Source of the DNA: Sphingopyxis sp. H073
Lineage (GTDB): Bacteria > Pseudomonadota > Alphaproteobacteria > Sphingomonadales > Sphingomonadaceae
Length of the DNA stretch: 64,000 bases
Direction of reading: 5' to 3'
NCBI RefSeq assembly: GCF_001468395.1
Contig: NZ_LNSG01000006.1
Coordinates: 226,001 to 290,000, forward strand
A program made the position numbers and the translations under genes. The notes beneath the pieces were generated by a model. It worked only from the letters and a program-made list of their open reading frames with translations. It made no database searches and was not told where the DNA came from. Below, piece after piece: positions 32,794-42,886 of this stretch (position 1 is its first letter; each line of letters opens with the position of its first letter).

Positions 32794-33393
32794 ATGTTTG
32801 CGCGTACCGAAAGATTGTTGCTGCGGCCCGGCTGGCAAGAAGACGCCCCCGCCCTCGCGCGGGCAATCGGCGAAGAGGCGGTCGTGCGGAACCTTGCCCG
32901 CGCGCCCTGGCCCTATGGCGAGGAAGAGGCGCAGAAGTTCCTGAACCAGCCGATCGACCCGACCCAGCCGCGCTTCCTGATCTTCGCCCGCACCGTTGGC
33001 GCCCCGCGCCTTGTCGGCGGCTGTGGTATTTCACCCGGCCCCGAGGGCGAGCTCGAAATGGGCTACTGGATCGCCCGTCCCTATTGGGGTCTCGGTTTCG
33101 CGACCGAAGCCGGGCGCCAGCTGCTGCGGATTGCCCGCGCGATGCACCTGCCGAAATTGTCGGCTGGGCATTTCGTCGACAATCCGGCATCGGGCGCGGT
33201 GCTGCGCAAGCTCGGGTTCCGGCCGACCGGCAAGGTCGCGCAGCGCTATAGTGTCGCGCGCGGCGGCGAGGCGGCGTGCGCGCTGTTCGAGGAAGGCGAC
33301 GACGGGGACGGCAGCAATGCCGTCACCCCAATGCGCGGCCGGATCGACATCGATGCCGACTTTCGCGAGGAAATCCGCCTGATCGCGGCCTGA
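32794..33393 (+). CDS. GNAT acetyltransferase, RimJ/RimL-like
   Basis: 199 residues of the GNAT fold: RTERLLLRPGWQEDAPALA at the start, then EMGYWIARPYWGLGFATEAGR (acetyl-CoA loop) and NPASGAVLRKLGFRPTG. The last ~40 residues are an extra tail. The ATG at 32794 is preferred because GGGAG lies 8 bases before it; an ATG five codons earlier (32779) is possible. Substrate unknown. Stands alone after the rpmA terminator. Confidence 0.87.
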   Translation: MFARTERLLLRPGWQEDAPALARAIGEEAVVRNLARAPWPYGEEEAQKFLNQPIDPTQPRFLIFARTVGAPRLVGGCGISPGPEGELEMGYWIARPYWGLGFATEAGRQLLRIARAMHLPKLSAGHFVDNPASGAVLRKLGFRPTGKVAQRYSVARGGEAACALFEEGDDGDGSNAVTPMRGRIDIDADFREEIRLIAA

Positions 33394-33460
33394 AGAGACG
33401 CCCGAGCCGAATCGTCGAGCGACCGCTTAGGGGTGGTTTCCAGACCGTCCCCTATTTCCG

Positions 33461-33540
33461 TTCGTGTCGAGCGAAGTCGAGACACCCATCGAAGCAGCGC
33501 CTGGACCCAGGGGCATCTCGACTTCGCTCGATGCGAACGG
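33461..33540. repeat. Palindromic repeat family F
   Basis: Left arm TCGAGCGAAGTCGAGACACC and right arm GCATCTCGACTTCGCTCGAT around a ~35-base loop. The GCGAAGTCGAGA core is a type of repeat I recall from many GC-rich bacteria. It lies between the acetyltransferase and the convergent DUF937 gene. Confidence 0.82.
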
Positions 33541-33592
33541 GATTAGTTAGGGCCTCTACCGGCCGGATCCGGACGACGCGATCAGAAGCTCG

Positions 33593-34213
33593 TTACCCCC
33601 TGAGCTTCCCTGCCATGCCGATGATGTCGTCGAGCGGATTGCCGTCGCCGTCCATGTCGAGCATCTTGCCGAGGCCACCGAGCCCGCCGCCTGACGCGCC
33701 ACCGCCGCCAAGCACGCTGCCGAGCATTCCGCCAAGGCCGCCCGACGAGCCGCTACCGCCGAGCGCGCCGCCGATCAGATCGCCGAGACCGCCGCCGCCC
33801 TGTTGCCCCTGTCCACCCTGCTTCGCCATATAACCCGCGACCATCATCGCGAGGATCGGCAGCATCTGCTTGAGCAGGCCTGCGCTGATCCCCGTCTGTC
33901 CCGCCGCATGGTCGGCGACCGAGCGGCTGACGTCCTTCGACCCGAAAATCTGGCCGAGCACCTCATTGCCCGGCTCGACCGGGGTCGGCTGTGAGCCCAG
34001 CACCGAGTCGAGCAACCCGCCGCCGCCGAGCTGGCCGAGCAACGCGCCGAGACCCTCGATCCCGCCGCCGCCCTGTGCCTGTTTCTTGAAGCCGCCGAGG
34101 ATCGCGGGAAGCAGCGCTTCGGCGCCCTGCTGCGCCACACCGGGCGGAACGCCCAGCTCCTTCGCCATCGATTCGATGCCACCGGCTTGCGCCAATATGT
34201 CGGCCAGATTCAT
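33593..34213 (-). CDS. DUF937-family glycine-rich protein
   Basis: 206 residues. The first ~130 form a DUF937 domain (AKELGVPPGVAQQGAEALLPAILGG, then FGSKDVSRSVADHAA and LLKQMLPILAMMVAGYM). The rest is very rich in Gly, Ser and Leu and ends with a short DMDGDGNPLDDIIG segment that resembles a calcium-binding loop. Function unknown in the family. Ribosome site GGGAG. Divergent from the DUF3597 gene. Confidence 0.85.
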   Translation of the reverse strand: MNLADILAQAGGIESMAKELGVPPGVAQQGAEALLPAILGGFKKQAQGGGGIEGLGALLGQLGGGGLLDSVLGSQPTPVEPGNEVLGQIFGSKDVSRSVADHAAGQTGISAGLLKQMLPILAMMVAGYMAKQGGQGQQGGGGLGDLIGGALGGSGSSGGLGGMLGSVLGGGGASGGGLGGLGKMLDMDGDGNPLDDIIGMAGKLRG

Positions 34214-34392
34214 GCCAAGTCTCCCACTTCGGCACGCGATCCAGCCATGCCGATAGGCGCCAGCATAGCCCCGTCGGGGAGCCAGGAGGAGTCGTTCATT
34301 TCGCTGTCATTTACAAATGCATAGGTCCATCCTGTGGCCCCGCGACTCGCCCCCCGGTCGGGATGGCCGCGCATCTTAGTGGGAGTGAAAAG

Positions 34393-34809
34393 ATGAGCAT
34401 TTTCGGCAAGATCAAGGACGCGATCTTCGGCAAGAAGGCCGAGGCCGCAGAACCCGCAGCCCCGTCGGCATCGGCGAGCGCGATCGGCGCCGCGGTCGGC
34501 GCCGCGACGAGCGCGATGGCCACCGCGGCCGAGACCCCCGCCCCGATCAGCGAGGTCGACGTCGAAGCGATCCTGTCGGCCGAAGCCGCGAAGGCAGGCC
34601 AGGATCTCAACTGGCGCACGTCGATCGTCGACCTGATGAAGCTGCTCGGCATCGATTCGAGCCTCGCCAACCGCAAGGAACTGGCGACCGAGCTCGGCTA
34701 TACCGGCGAACTCGACGGCAGCGCGGAAATGAACATCTGGCTGCACAAGGCGGTGATGCGCGAACTCGCCGCGAACGGCGGCAAGGTGCCCGCCGACCTC
34801 ACCGACTGA
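34393..34809 (+). CDS. DUF3597-family protein
   Basis: 138 residues. Starts MSIFGKIKDAIFGKKAEA, then an Ala/Ser/Pro-rich linker, then a domain with VDVEAILSAEAAKAGQDLNW and the conserved VDLMKLLGIDSSLANRKELATELGY. This matches DUF3597, which often has a LysM-like companion; the function is unknown. The ATG at 34393 follows GGGAGTG; a start 10 codons earlier is less likely. A terminator follows. Confidence 0.87.
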   Translation: MSIFGKIKDAIFGKKAEAAEPAAPSASASAIGAAVGAATSAMATAAETPAPISEVDVEAILSAEAAKAGQDLNWRTSIVDLMKLLGIDSSLANRKELATELGYTGELDGSAEMNIWLHKAVMRELAANGGKVPADLTD

Positions 34810-34832
34810 CCGACGGTCCATAATTTTCGACA

Positions 34833-34868
34833 GGGGTCGGGAGAGCGCAGGCTTTCCCGGCCCCTTTT
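34833..34868 (+). terminator. Rho-independent terminator of the DUF3597 gene
   Basis: GGGGTCGGGA, loop, TCCCGGCCCC, then TTTT. One G-T pair in a 10-base stem. Confidence 0.75.
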
Positions 34869-34937
34869 CGTTGACCGGCGCGAGCCGCCGCCTAGACAGG
34901 TTTCAACAGCAACAAAGTCGCCCGAGGGAGCCTGTTC

Positions 34938-36782
34938 GTGTCCGATATTCTTTCCACCGCCGTCAGCCGCCGCCAGACGCTCGCCACGCTCGGCGCAGGT
35001 GCAGCGGGCCTTGCGATCGCGCATCCGGTGGCAGCGCTGCAGGCGCCGGAGCATAGCGAGGCGCAAACGCTGCTCGATTCGATCGCCGACAATCTCCTCG
35101 CCCTCTCGCCCGAAGGTGCGACCGGGCTTGGCATCGACACCGGCGCGCGTGCCGCGATGCGCGGAAAGCTCGGCGACCGGTCGGCCGCAGGACAAAAGGC
35201 GATCGCCGACACGCTGAAGGCCGACGTCGCGCGTATCCGTGCTTTCAAGACCGACGGGCTCGACCATGCGACGCGCACCAGCCTCGCGGTCGTCGACAGC
35301 GCCTACAGCGTGGCGATCGACGGCTTCGCGCAGCCCTATGGCGACGTCGCGGTCGGCGGCTGGCGCAACACGCCCTATGTCGTGATCCAGAATGTCGGCG
35401 CCTATCTCGACATTCCGAAGTTCCTCGACAGCGACCATCCGGTGAAGAGCGCCGCCGATGCCGAAGCCTATCTCGCCCGCCTCAATGCCTTTCCGGGCGT
35501 TCTCGAAGGCGAGACCGAACGCCTCAAAGCCGCGGGGGGCCAGGGCCTCATCGCCCCGGCCTTTCTGATCGACAAGGCGGTCAAGCAGCTCGAGGCGACG
35601 CTCGCCGACGCGAAGGCGGGCGGCGGGATGGTCGAGAGCCTCGTCACCCGCACCGCCGCGGCGAAGATCGCCGGCGACTGGTCCACGCGCTCGTCGAAGA
35701 TCGTGCAGGGGCCGGTCGCGGCGGCGCTCGAACGCCAGCTCGCCGAGTTGAAGGCGCAGCGGCCAAAGGCGACGATGGACGCCGGCATGTGGGCGCGTCC
35801 GCATGGCGACGAATTCTATGCCTGGGCGCTCCGCGCCTCGACAACGACGCGCATGACGCCCGATGAGGTCCATGCGATGGGCCGCGAGCAGCTCGCCGAA
35901 CTGCACGGCCGGATGGACCCGATTCTCAAGAAGCTCGGCTACACCAACGGCTCGGTCGGCGACCGGATGAACGAGCTCGCTAAAGATCCGCGCTTCAAAT
36001 TCCCCGACAATGATCAGGGCCGCGCCGAGATCGTCGCCTATATCCAGACCTGGCTCGGCAAGATCCGGGCGCAATTGCCACGTGCCTTCCGCACGCTGGT
36101 GAAGGGCAATGTCGAGGTGAAGCGGCTCCCGCTCGCCGAGGAACCCGGCGCACCGGCGGCCTATGGCGGCGCGGGGTCGATCGACGGCAGCATCCCGGGG
36201 CGCTTCTGGATCAACCTGCGCACCACCGATCTGCACAGCAAATATTCGCTGCCCGATTTGACGATGCACGAGGCGATCCCCGGCCATGCGTGGCAGGGAG
36301 AATATGCGCATTCGATGCCGCTCATCCGCACGATGCTGGCGTTCAACGCCTATTCGGAAGGCTGGGCACTTTATGCCGAACAGCTCGCCGACGAACTCGG
36401 CCTCTACGACGATTTCGAGGTCGGGCGGCTCGGCTATCTTCAGTCGCTCGCCTTCCGCGCATGCCGCCTCGTCGTCGACACCGGCATTCATGCGAAACGC
36501 TGGACGCGCGAGCAGGGGGTCGAATTCTTCGTCAAGGAAAACGGCTCGAACCCGCTCGAGGTCGCGAGCGAAGTCGACCGCTATTGCAGCTGGGTCGGCC
36601 AGGCGTGCGGCTACAAGGTCGGGCACAGCGAGATCGTCCGCCAGCGCGGCCGGGCGCAGGCCGCGCTGGGGGCAAAATACGACCTCCGCGATTTCGACGA
36701 CACGGTGGTCAAGGGCGGCAACGTCCCGCTCGACGTGCTCGCCAAGAATGTCGACGAATATATCGCAGGGACGAAGGGCTAG
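34938..36782 (+). CDS. DUF885-family putative zinc peptidase, Tat-exported
   Basis: 614 residues. The N-terminus has a twin-arginine signal (SRRQTLATLGAGAAGLAIAHPVAA). The large helical domain carries HEAIPGHAWQ, an HExxxGH-type zinc motif, and a downstream EGWALYAEQLADELG that would supply the third ligand, as in DUF885 proteins related to M32-like peptidases. Substrate unknown. The start is a GTG with GAGGGAG before it. Its stop overlaps that of the convergent next gene by 4 bases. Confidence 0.87.
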   Translation: MSDILSTAVSRRQTLATLGAGAAGLAIAHPVAALQAPEHSEAQTLLDSIADNLLALSPEGATGLGIDTGARAAMRGKLGDRSAAGQKAIADTLKADVARIRAFKTDGLDHATRTSLAVVDSAYSVAIDGFAQPYGDVAVGGWRNTPYVVIQNVGAYLDIPKFLDSDHPVKSAADAEAYLARLNAFPGVLEGETERLKAAGGQGLIAPAFLIDKAVKQLEATLADAKAGGGMVESLVTRTAAAKIAGDWSTRSSKIVQGPVAAALERQLAELKAQRPKATMDAGMWARPHGDEFYAWALRASTTTRMTPDEVHAMGREQLAELHGRMDPILKKLGYTNGSVGDRMNELAKDPRFKFPDNDQGRAEIVAYIQTWLGKIRAQLPRAFRTLVKGNVEVKRLPLAEEPGAPAAYGGAGSIDGSIPGRFWINLRTTDLHSKYSLPDLTMHEAIPGHAWQGEYAHSMPLIRTMLAFNAYSEGWALYAEQLADELGLYDDFEVGRLGYLQSLAFRACRLVVDTGIHAKRWTREQGVEFFVKENGSNPLEVASEVDRYCSWVGQACGYKVGHSEIVRQRGRAQAALGAKYDLRDFDDTVVKGGNVPLDVLAKNVDEYIAGTKG

Positions 36783-37231
36783 ACCTGGGGCAGCGGCGCC
36801 AGATCGGGCTCGACGAACCCACGCCGCGCCGGGACCGAAAAGAGCAGCTCGCGGCTGTAGAAGCGCAGCGGCCAGTCGCGGCGACCGACGTCGGAGAGCA
36901 GCATCGCGTTGACACGCTCGGCAAGGCCCGTTGCGGTGGTCTCCGACAGGAAGAGCCGCACGCCCGCGACATAGGCGCGGGTGATGCTGTCGTGATAGCC
37001 CTGCGTGTCGTCGTTCACGCCGCCGACGCTCTCGTTGAAGCGGCGGATGATGTCCGCAATCTCGGCATCGACGTCGATGTCCGGGCGCTCGGAAAGCAGC
37101 CAAAGGCAGGCCCCGAGATGCGCTTCGTGTGTCCACGCCTCGCGCGGCAAAGTGCGTGCGAGCAGGCCAGTGCCGATCGCACGGATGTCTTCGTCGCCGG
37201 CGAACAGGCGGGCTGAAAATTCGGTGGTCAT
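36779..37231 (-). CDS. Conserved hypothetical protein with a WTHEAHL motif
   Basis: 150 residues, soluble, mostly helical. A WTHEAHLGACLWLL segment near residue 33, NDDTQGYHDSITRAYV near 75 and a Trp-rich WPLRFYSRELLFS near the end stand out; the paired His residues could bind a metal. I do not recognise a named family. Ribosome site GGAAGG; a hairpin (37242-37267) lies between it and pckA, which is upstream on the same strand. Convergent with the DUF885 gene. Confidence 0.72.
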   Translation of the reverse strand: MTTEFSARLFAGDEDIRAIGTGLLARTLPREAWTHEAHLGACLWLLSERPDIDVDAEIADIIRRFNESVGGVNDDTQGYHDSITRAYVAGVRLFLSETTATGLAERVNAMLLSDVGRRDWPLRFYSRELLFSVPARRGFVEPDLAPLPQV

Positions 37232-37241
37232 CTTTCCGGTC

Positions 37242-37267
37242 CTTCCGGGTGATGGAGCACCCGGAAG
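37242..37267 (-). promoter_or_regulatory. 10-base hairpin between pckA and the hypothetical gene
   Basis: CTTCCGGGTG, a 6-base loop, CACCCGGAAG. It has no T run and lies next to the ribosome site of the downstream gene, so it may protect or gate the transcript. Confidence 0.5.
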
Positions 37268-37278
37268 ATCCGGGCTGA

Positions 37279-38880
37279 TTATGCTGCGACGGCCGCCTGC
37301 GGCGCGGCCTGACGGACGCCTTCGTCGACATGCTCGGCAAATTGCTCGAAATTGTCGATGAATTGCCCGACCAGCGTTTGGGCGGTGCGGTCATAGGCGG
37401 CCTTGTCGGCCCAGGCTTCGCGCGGGTCGAGCAGCGCGCTGTCGACGCCCGGAACCGCAACCGGCACCATGAAACCGAAGTTCGGGTCCTTGCGGAACTC
37501 GGCGTCGTTCAGGCTGCCGTCGAGCGCGGCATTGAGCAGCGCGCGCGTCGCCTTGATCGGCATGCGCTTGATGCCGTCCATCGTCGCCATGCCGCCGGTC
37601 CAGCCGGTGTTGACCAGCCAGCACTGCACCCCGCCCTTGGCGATGCGTTCCTTGAGGAGATTGCCATAGACCGACGGGTGGCGCGGCATGAAGGGCGCAC
37701 CGAAGCAGGTCGAGAAGGTCGCTTCGGGCTCGGTCACGCCGATCTCGGTCCCCGCGACGCGCGCGGTATAGCCCGAAAGGAAGTGGTACATCGCCTGATC
37801 GGGGGTCAGCTTCGCGATCGGAGGCAGCACGCCATAGGCGTCGGCGGTCAGCATGATCACCGTCTTCGGTACCGGACCCATGTTCTTTTCCGACGTGTTC
37901 GGAATGAAGTCGATGGGGTACGAGCCGCGGCTGTTCTCCGCGAGCGTTGCGTCGTCGAAGTCGAGTTCGCGCGTCTCGGGGTCCATCACGACATTTTCGA
38001 GCACCGTGCCGAAGCGCTTGGTCGTCGCGAAAATCTCGGGCTCGGCCTCGGGCGAGAGGCGGATCATCTTGGCGTAGCAGCCGCCCTCGAAATTGAAGAC
38101 CGCGGTGTCCGACCAGCCATGCTCGTCGTCGCCGATCAGCGTGCGCGACGCGTCGGCCGACAAGGTCGTCTTGCCGGTGCCGCTGAGGCCGAAGAAGACC
38201 GCCGTGTCGCCATTGGGACCGATATTCGCCGAGCAGTGCATCGGCATCACGCCCTTTACGGGGAGCAGATAGTTGAGGATGCCGAACACCGACTTCTTCA
38301 TCTCGCCGGCATACTGCGTGCCGCCGATCAGGATCAGCTTTTCGGTGAAGTTCACCGCGATCACCGTTTCGGTTCGCGTGCCGTGCTTTGCGGGGTCGGC
38401 GCGGAAGCTCGGCAGGTCGACGATCGTATATTCGGCCACGAACGCCGCGAGCTCCGCCGCGGTCGGGCGGCAGAGCAGGGTGCGGATGAACTGGCTGTGC
38501 CAGGCGAATTCGGTGATGACCTGCACGCCGACGCGATGCTCGGGCTGCGAACCGCCGAACAGCTGCTGACGATAAAGCCGCGGGCGATCGGCAAGGTGCG
38601 CAAAGAAGTCAGCCTTCAGCGCCGCAAAATGCTCGGGCGTCATCGGGACGTTGGTCTTGCCCCACCAGATGGTGCCCCGCGTCTCGTCGTCCTGGACGAT
38701 GAACTTGTCCTTGGCGCTGCGCCCGGTGTGCTTGCCGGTCTGGACGACCAGCGGGCCATCCTTGGCGAGCAGGCCCTCGCCGCCCCGGATTGCTTCCTCG
38801 ATCAACGCCGAGGTGCCAAGGTTTTCGGCTACGTCGGCCTTCGTGTCGACGGTGTCGGTGCCGATCGCAAGCTTCGTCAT
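37279..38880 (-). CDS. pckA: Phosphoenolpyruvate carboxykinase (ATP)
   Basis: Converts oxaloacetate and ATP to phosphoenolpyruvate, the first step of gluconeogenesis. 533 residues. Kinase-1a P-loop [15 protein letters not shown], the metal-binding [10 protein letters not shown] and [10 protein letters not shown] are present. The ATG at 38880 follows GAGAGGCGAG; the longer frame is not supported. Divergent from chvI-chvG, an arrangement conserved from Rhizobium and Agrobacterium, where ChvI affects pckA. Confidence 0.97.
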   Translation of the reverse strand: MTKLAIGTDTVDTKADVAENLGTSALIEEAIRGGEGLLAKDGPLVVQTGKHTGRSAKDKFIVQDDETRGTIWWGKTNVPMTPEHFAALKADFFAHLADRPRLYRQQLFGGSQPEHRVGVQVITEFAWHSQFIRTLLCRPTAAELAAFVAEYTIVDLPSFRADPAKHGTRTETVIAVNFTEKLILIGGTQYAGEMKKSVFGILNYLLPVKGVMPMHCSANIGPNGDTAVFFGLSGTGKTTLSADASRTLIGDDEHGWSDTAVFNFEGGCYAKMIRLSPEAEPEIFATTKRFGTVLENVVMDPETRELDFDDATLAENSRGSYPIDFIPNTSEKNMGPVPKTVIMLTADAYGVLPPIAKLTPDQAMYHFLSGYTARVAGTEIGVTEPEATFSTCFGAPFMPRHPSVYGNLLKERIAKGGVQCWLVNTGWTGGMATMDGIKRMPIKATRALLNAALDGSLNDAEFRKDPNFGFMVPVAVPGVDSALLDPREAWADKAAYDRTAQTLVGQFIDNFEQFAEHVDEGVRQAAPQAAVAA

Positions 38881-39127
38881 TTTTCTCGCCTCTCCTCTGT
38901 CCCGACCGCACCTTATGCATAGGTATGCAGGGCATGCCATGCGAAAGCGTTGGGCCCGCATGACCATGGGGTGCCGACGGATACGTCGATTCCGAAATCC
39001 CGGCCGCGTTAGCGAGGATGAGGGCCGAGGTCAAAAGATTAAAGGGTAAATAACCGGCCGGTCGGGCCCGGTTGTCGCTCGGCCCCTTATCGGCTAATCG
39101 CTCGTTGGTCCGCCCAATGGAAAGAGC

Positions 39128-39838
39128 ATGACGGCAACCATCGCGCTGGTCGACGACGACCGCAATATCCTGCAATCCCTGTCGATCGCGCTGCAGGCCG
39201 AAGGCTTTGTCGTGCGCGTCTATTCGGACGGCGAGGCGGCGCTGAAGCCGCTGATCGACAATCCGCCCGATCTTGCCGTGTTCGACGTCAAGATGCCGCG
39301 CATGGACGGCCTCGAACTGCTGCGGCGCCTCCGCGAGAAAAGCCAGCTTCCGGTGATCTTCCTGACCAGCAAGGACGACGAGATCGACGAAGCGCTGGGT
39401 CTCGCGATGGGCGCCGACGATTATATCGCCAAGCCCTTCTCGCAGCGGCTGGTGATTGCGCGCATCCGGGCGATCCTGCGCCGCGTCGAGCTCAACCGTG
39501 CGTCGCCGAGCGAGGATGAGGAACCCGTCGCCGATCCGATCAGCCGCGGCCGGCTGACGATGGACCCGGCGCGCCACAAGGTGAGCTGGGACGGCAAGGA
39601 CGTCACCCTGACCGTCACCGAATTCCTGATCCTGGAAACGCTGGCGTCGCGCCCCGGCATCGTGCGCAGCCGCAACCAGTTGATGGACGCGGCCTATCAG
39701 GACGATGTCTATATCGACGACCGGACGATCGACAGCCACATCAAGCGGCTGCGCCGGAAATTCCGCGAGGTCGACCCCGAATTCGACGCCATCGCGACCC
39801 TGTACGGGGCGGGCTACCGCTTTTCCGATGACGGCTGA
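39128..39838 (+). CDS. chvI: Two-component response regulator ChvI
   Basis: OmpR-type DNA-binding regulator. 236 residues: a receiver domain with DDD near the start, phospho-acceptor Asp in [13 protein letters not shown], and Lys in IAKPFSQ; then a winged helix ending in [14 protein letters not shown]. In rhizobia ChvI controls envelope, acid response and pckA. It overlaps chvG by 11 bases. Confidence 0.96.
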   Translation: MTATIALVDDDRNILQSLSIALQAEGFVVRVYSDGEAALKPLIDNPPDLAVFDVKMPRMDGLELLRRLREKSQLPVIFLTSKDDEIDEALGLAMGADDYIAKPFSQRLVIARIRAILRRVELNRASPSEDEEPVADPISRGRLTMDPARHKVSWDGKDVTLTVTEFLILETLASRPGIVRSRNQLMDAAYQDDVYIDDRTIDSHIKRLRRKFREVDPEFDAIATLYGAGYRFSDDG

Positions 39839-41432
39839 CGGCAAGCGCCCCGAGGGTAGCCTTGCCGAGCAGGAAGAGGCACCGCTCGTCTGGTCGGCGC
39901 GCTGGTCGCTGACGACGCGCATCCTTGCGGTCAACATCCTTGCGATCATCCTGTTCGGCGGCGGCTTCTTCTACCTCGACACCTATCGCACCCGCCTTGT
40001 CGACACCCGCATGGACGTGATGGCCGACCAGCTCGCGCAGCTCGACGAGGCGCTCGAGGCGGCCCGCCCCGACCAGCGCCAGCGTCTGATCGACAGCTTC
40101 ACCCGCGCGACCGAATCGCGGCTGCGCTTCTATGCGCCCGGCGGCGCCAAGCTGTCGGACAGTTTCACGACCGGTGCGCCGACCTACACGCTGCGCGACC
40201 CCGATCTGCAGCCATGGAAGCGCGATGCCGCGCGGGCGATGGACCGCGGCATCGACTGGATCGTCGGCGCGCCGACCTATCCCGATTTCGAGGAGCCGCG
40301 AATCGATGTGGGCGGGGCCTGGCCCGAGGTCGTCGAAGCGTTCCGCACCGGCAAGGCGAGCAGCCGTTTCCGCTACGCCCCCGAACGCACCCCGCTGCTC
40401 AGCGCGGCGCGCGTCGTCGACCTCGAAACACCCGAGGTGATGATGATGACGCTCAACGCGCGCGACATCACCCGCACCGTCCGCGCCGAGCGCCTGCGGC
40501 TCGCGATCGTCGTCTCGATGGTGCTGATCACCTCGGTCCTTCTTTCGCTGTTCCTCGCGCGCACGATCGTCCGCCCCTTGCGCCGGCTTGCGCGCGCCGC
40601 CGTGCGCGTCCGGCTGGGCCGCGCGCGCGAGGTCGTCGTCCCGCGCCTGCCGAGCCGGCGCGACGAGATCGGCACGCTCGCGCGCGCGTTGTCGGACATG
40701 ACGCAGGCGCTGCGCGAACGCATCGACGCGGGCGAGCATTTCGCGGCCGACGTGACGCACGAGCTCAAGAATCCGATCGCGTCGGTCCGCTCGGCGATCG
40801 AGGGACTGGGACGCGTCACGACCGACGCGCAGCGCGAGCAATTGCTCGCCATCGCCGACGAGGATGTCCGCCGCCTCGACCGGCTCGTCACCGACATCAG
40901 CGATGCGAGCCGCATCGACGCGCAGCTCTCGCGCACCCTGTTCGAGCCGATCGACATCGGATTGATGATCGAATCGATGCTCGCGGGCCGCGCCGCGCGC
41001 GCGCGGAACGCGCCGAACCCCCGCATCGCCTTCGCCCGCCCGCGCAAGGGCACGACGACGGTGATGGGCGACGGCCATCGCCTCGAACGTGCGATCGACA
41101 ATGTCATCGACAATGCGATCAGCTTCTCCCCCGATGCGGGCCTCGTCTGTATCGCGGCGACGAGGCTCGGCGACGAGGTGCATATTCGCGTCGACGACGA
41201 CGGCCCGGGCATCGACCCCGACCAGCGCGAGGCCATCTTTCGCCGATTTCACAGCGAAAGGCCGCGCGACGAAGCGTTCGGCAAGCATAGCGGACTGGGG
41301 CTGGCGATCGCCCGGACGATCATCGAGGGGCACCAGGGAACGATTTCCGCGCGCGACCGCGACGACGGCAAGCGCGGCGCGAGCCTGCTGATCACCCTGC
41401 CCGCGCGCGAACGATCGGAAGAGCAGGGTTAA
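39828..41432 (+). CDS. chvG: Sensor histidine kinase ChvG
   Basis: Membrane sensor kinase for ChvI. 534 residues: a cytoplasmic start, a membrane helix (~30-50), a periplasmic domain of ~200 residues, a second helix, a HAMP domain, phospho-acceptor His in [16 protein letters not shown], and an ATPase with [18 protein letters not shown] and GLGLAIAR. In rhizobia the periplasmic repressor ExoR binds this type; no exoR is seen here. The ATG at 39828 lies inside the chvI end. Confidence 0.95.
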   Translation: MTADGKRPEGSLAEQEEAPLVWSARWSLTTRILAVNILAIILFGGGFFYLDTYRTRLVDTRMDVMADQLAQLDEALEAARPDQRQRLIDSFTRATESRLRFYAPGGAKLSDSFTTGAPTYTLRDPDLQPWKRDAARAMDRGIDWIVGAPTYPDFEEPRIDVGGAWPEVVEAFRTGKASSRFRYAPERTPLLSAARVVDLETPEVMMMTLNARDITRTVRAERLRLAIVVSMVLITSVLLSLFLARTIVRPLRRLARAAVRVRLGRAREVVVPRLPSRRDEIGTLARALSDMTQALRERIDAGEHFAADVTHELKNPIASVRSAIEGLGRVTTDAQREQLLAIADEDVRRLDRLVTDISDASRIDAQLSRTLFEPIDIGLMIESMLAGRAARARNAPNPRIAFARPRKGTTTVMGDGHRLERAIDNVIDNAISFSPDAGLVCIAATRLGDEVHIRVDDDGPGIDPDQREAIFRRFHSERPRDEAFGKHSGLGLAIARTIIEGHQGTISARDRDDGKRGASLLITLPARERSEEQG

Positions 41433-41487
41433 CGCTCGCCGCCCCATCTTCCTTGCAGCGGCGTAACATCGCCGTTAAGCCCCGGTG

Positions 41488-41934
41488 ATGTTCCCGAGCC
41501 GGACCAAGCCCGAGATCCAGAATATCCACGCCAGCTGCGTCGCGGCGGGCAGTGGTGGGGTGCTGATCCTCGGCAATTCGGGACAGGGCAAGTCCGACCT
41601 CGCGCTGCGGCTGATCGACAAGGGAGCGCGGCTGGTCGCCGACGACCGCTGCGATATCTGGTACGACCGCGAGCGGCTGTGGTGCCGCCCGCCCGAAGCG
41701 CTTGCCGGCAAGCTCGAGGTACGCGGGATCGGCATCGTCGAAAAGCCGTGGACCGCGCCGGTGCCGCTCGCACTCGCGGTGCGGCTGAGCGACCGCTACG
41801 ACCGCATGCCGGCGGTGGGTCAGGTCGAGATGGTCGCGGGCCATCCGCTTCCCGCGCTGCTGCTCTCGGCCTTCGAAGCCTCCGCCCCGATCAAGATCCT
41901 GCTCGCGCTGGAACGGCTGGCTCCCGAGCGATGA
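41488..41934 (+). CDS. hprK: HPr kinase/phosphorylase, short alphaproteobacterial form
   Basis: Serine kinase for HPr. 148 residues, only the catalytic C-terminal domain of the longer Gram-positive enzyme, as usual in alphaproteobacteria. Walker A is LGNSGQGKSDLALRL, with the downstream DDRCDI and EVRGIGI motifs. The ATG at 41488 is used; a GTG one codon upstream is possible. It overlaps rapZ by 4 bases and lies in a run with HPr and EIIA. Confidence 0.93.
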   Translation: MFPSRTKPEIQNIHASCVAAGSGGVLILGNSGQGKSDLALRLIDKGARLVADDRCDIWYDRERLWCRPPEALAGKLEVRGIGIVEKPWTAPVPLALAVRLSDRYDRMPAVGQVEMVAGHPLPALLLSAFEASAPIKILLALERLAPER

Positions 41935-42872
41935 CCGCCGCCGCCGCAGAGCCGCGCCTGCTCCTCGTCACGGGACTCTCGGGCGCGGGCAAGTCGACCG
42001 CGCTCAAGGTGCTCGAGGATCTGGGCTGGGAGGTCGTCGACAATCTGCCGCTCGCGCTGCTCGATGCGCTGATCGAGGCACCGGTAAAGCGCAGCGAGGC
42101 GCATCGGCCGATCGCGGTCGGGATCGACAGCCGCAGCCGCGGCTTTCGGCCCGCGCTGCTCGTCAAACAGATCAAGGAATTGCGCGAGAACGGCGGCCGC
42201 GATGTCCAGACCCTGTTCCTCGACTGCGCCGGCGCCGAGCTCGAACGCCGTTTCTCCGAAACGCGTCGCCGCCATCCGATGGCCGAGGATCGCCCCGCCG
42301 CCGACGGCATCGCGCGCGAACGCGAGATGATGGAGCCGCTCCGCCGCTGGGCCGAGCATGTCGTCGACACCACCAACTACAGCAGCAACGACCTGCAACA
42401 GGAGGTCCGCCAGCGGTTCGGCGACACCGAAGAGGGCGCGCCGGTCCTAAATGTGCTGAGCTTCGGCTTCGCGCGCGGCCTGCCGCGCAACGCCGACCTG
42501 GTGTTCGACATGCGCTATCTGCGCAACCCGCACTGGGATCCGAAGCTCAAGCCCGGCACCGGGCTCGACGCCGATGTCGCGGCCTATGTGATGGCCGATC
42601 CTGCCTATGCCGACAGCGTCGCGCAGATCGAAAGGCTGATCCTGACCCTGCTCCCGCGCTACCGCGCCGAGGGCAAAAGCTATGTCACCATCGCCTTCGG
42701 CTGCACCGGCGGACGCCACCGCTCGGTCCATGTCGCATCGCGTGTTGCCCAAACGCTACGCGAGTCCGGTTATGAGCCAGTGCTGACCCACCGCAATCTT
42801 GACTCGGCGCCGCAAGATGGGCTTGAGGGCAAGCCCCCGCCCGCAGCTCCCGCGGCCGTCGGCAACAGATAA
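41931..42872 (+). CDS. rapZ: RNase adapter protein RapZ
   Basis: Nucleotide- and RNA-binding protein that in E. coli guides RNase E to the small RNA GlmZ and so controls amino-sugar synthesis. 313 residues. Walker A GLSGAGKST, the VDNLP motif, and the C-terminal GCTGGRHRSV loop are clear. The ATG overlaps the hprK stop by 4 bases. A Pro/Ala-rich tail follows. In alphaproteobacteria its RNA target is unknown. Confidence 0.95.
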   Translation: MTAAAAEPRLLLVTGLSGAGKSTALKVLEDLGWEVVDNLPLALLDALIEAPVKRSEAHRPIAVGIDSRSRGFRPALLVKQIKELRENGGRDVQTLFLDCAGAELERRFSETRRRHPMAEDRPAADGIAREREMMEPLRRWAEHVVDTTNYSSNDLQQEVRQRFGDTEEGAPVLNVLSFGFARGLPRNADLVFDMRYLRNPHWDPKLKPGTGLDADVAAYVMADPAYADSVAQIERLILTLLPRYRAEGKSYVTIAFGCTGGRHRSVHVASRVAQTLRESGYEPVLTHRNLDSAPQDGLEGKPPPAAPAAVGNR

Positions 42873-42886
42873 GGGTCTCGCATTAC

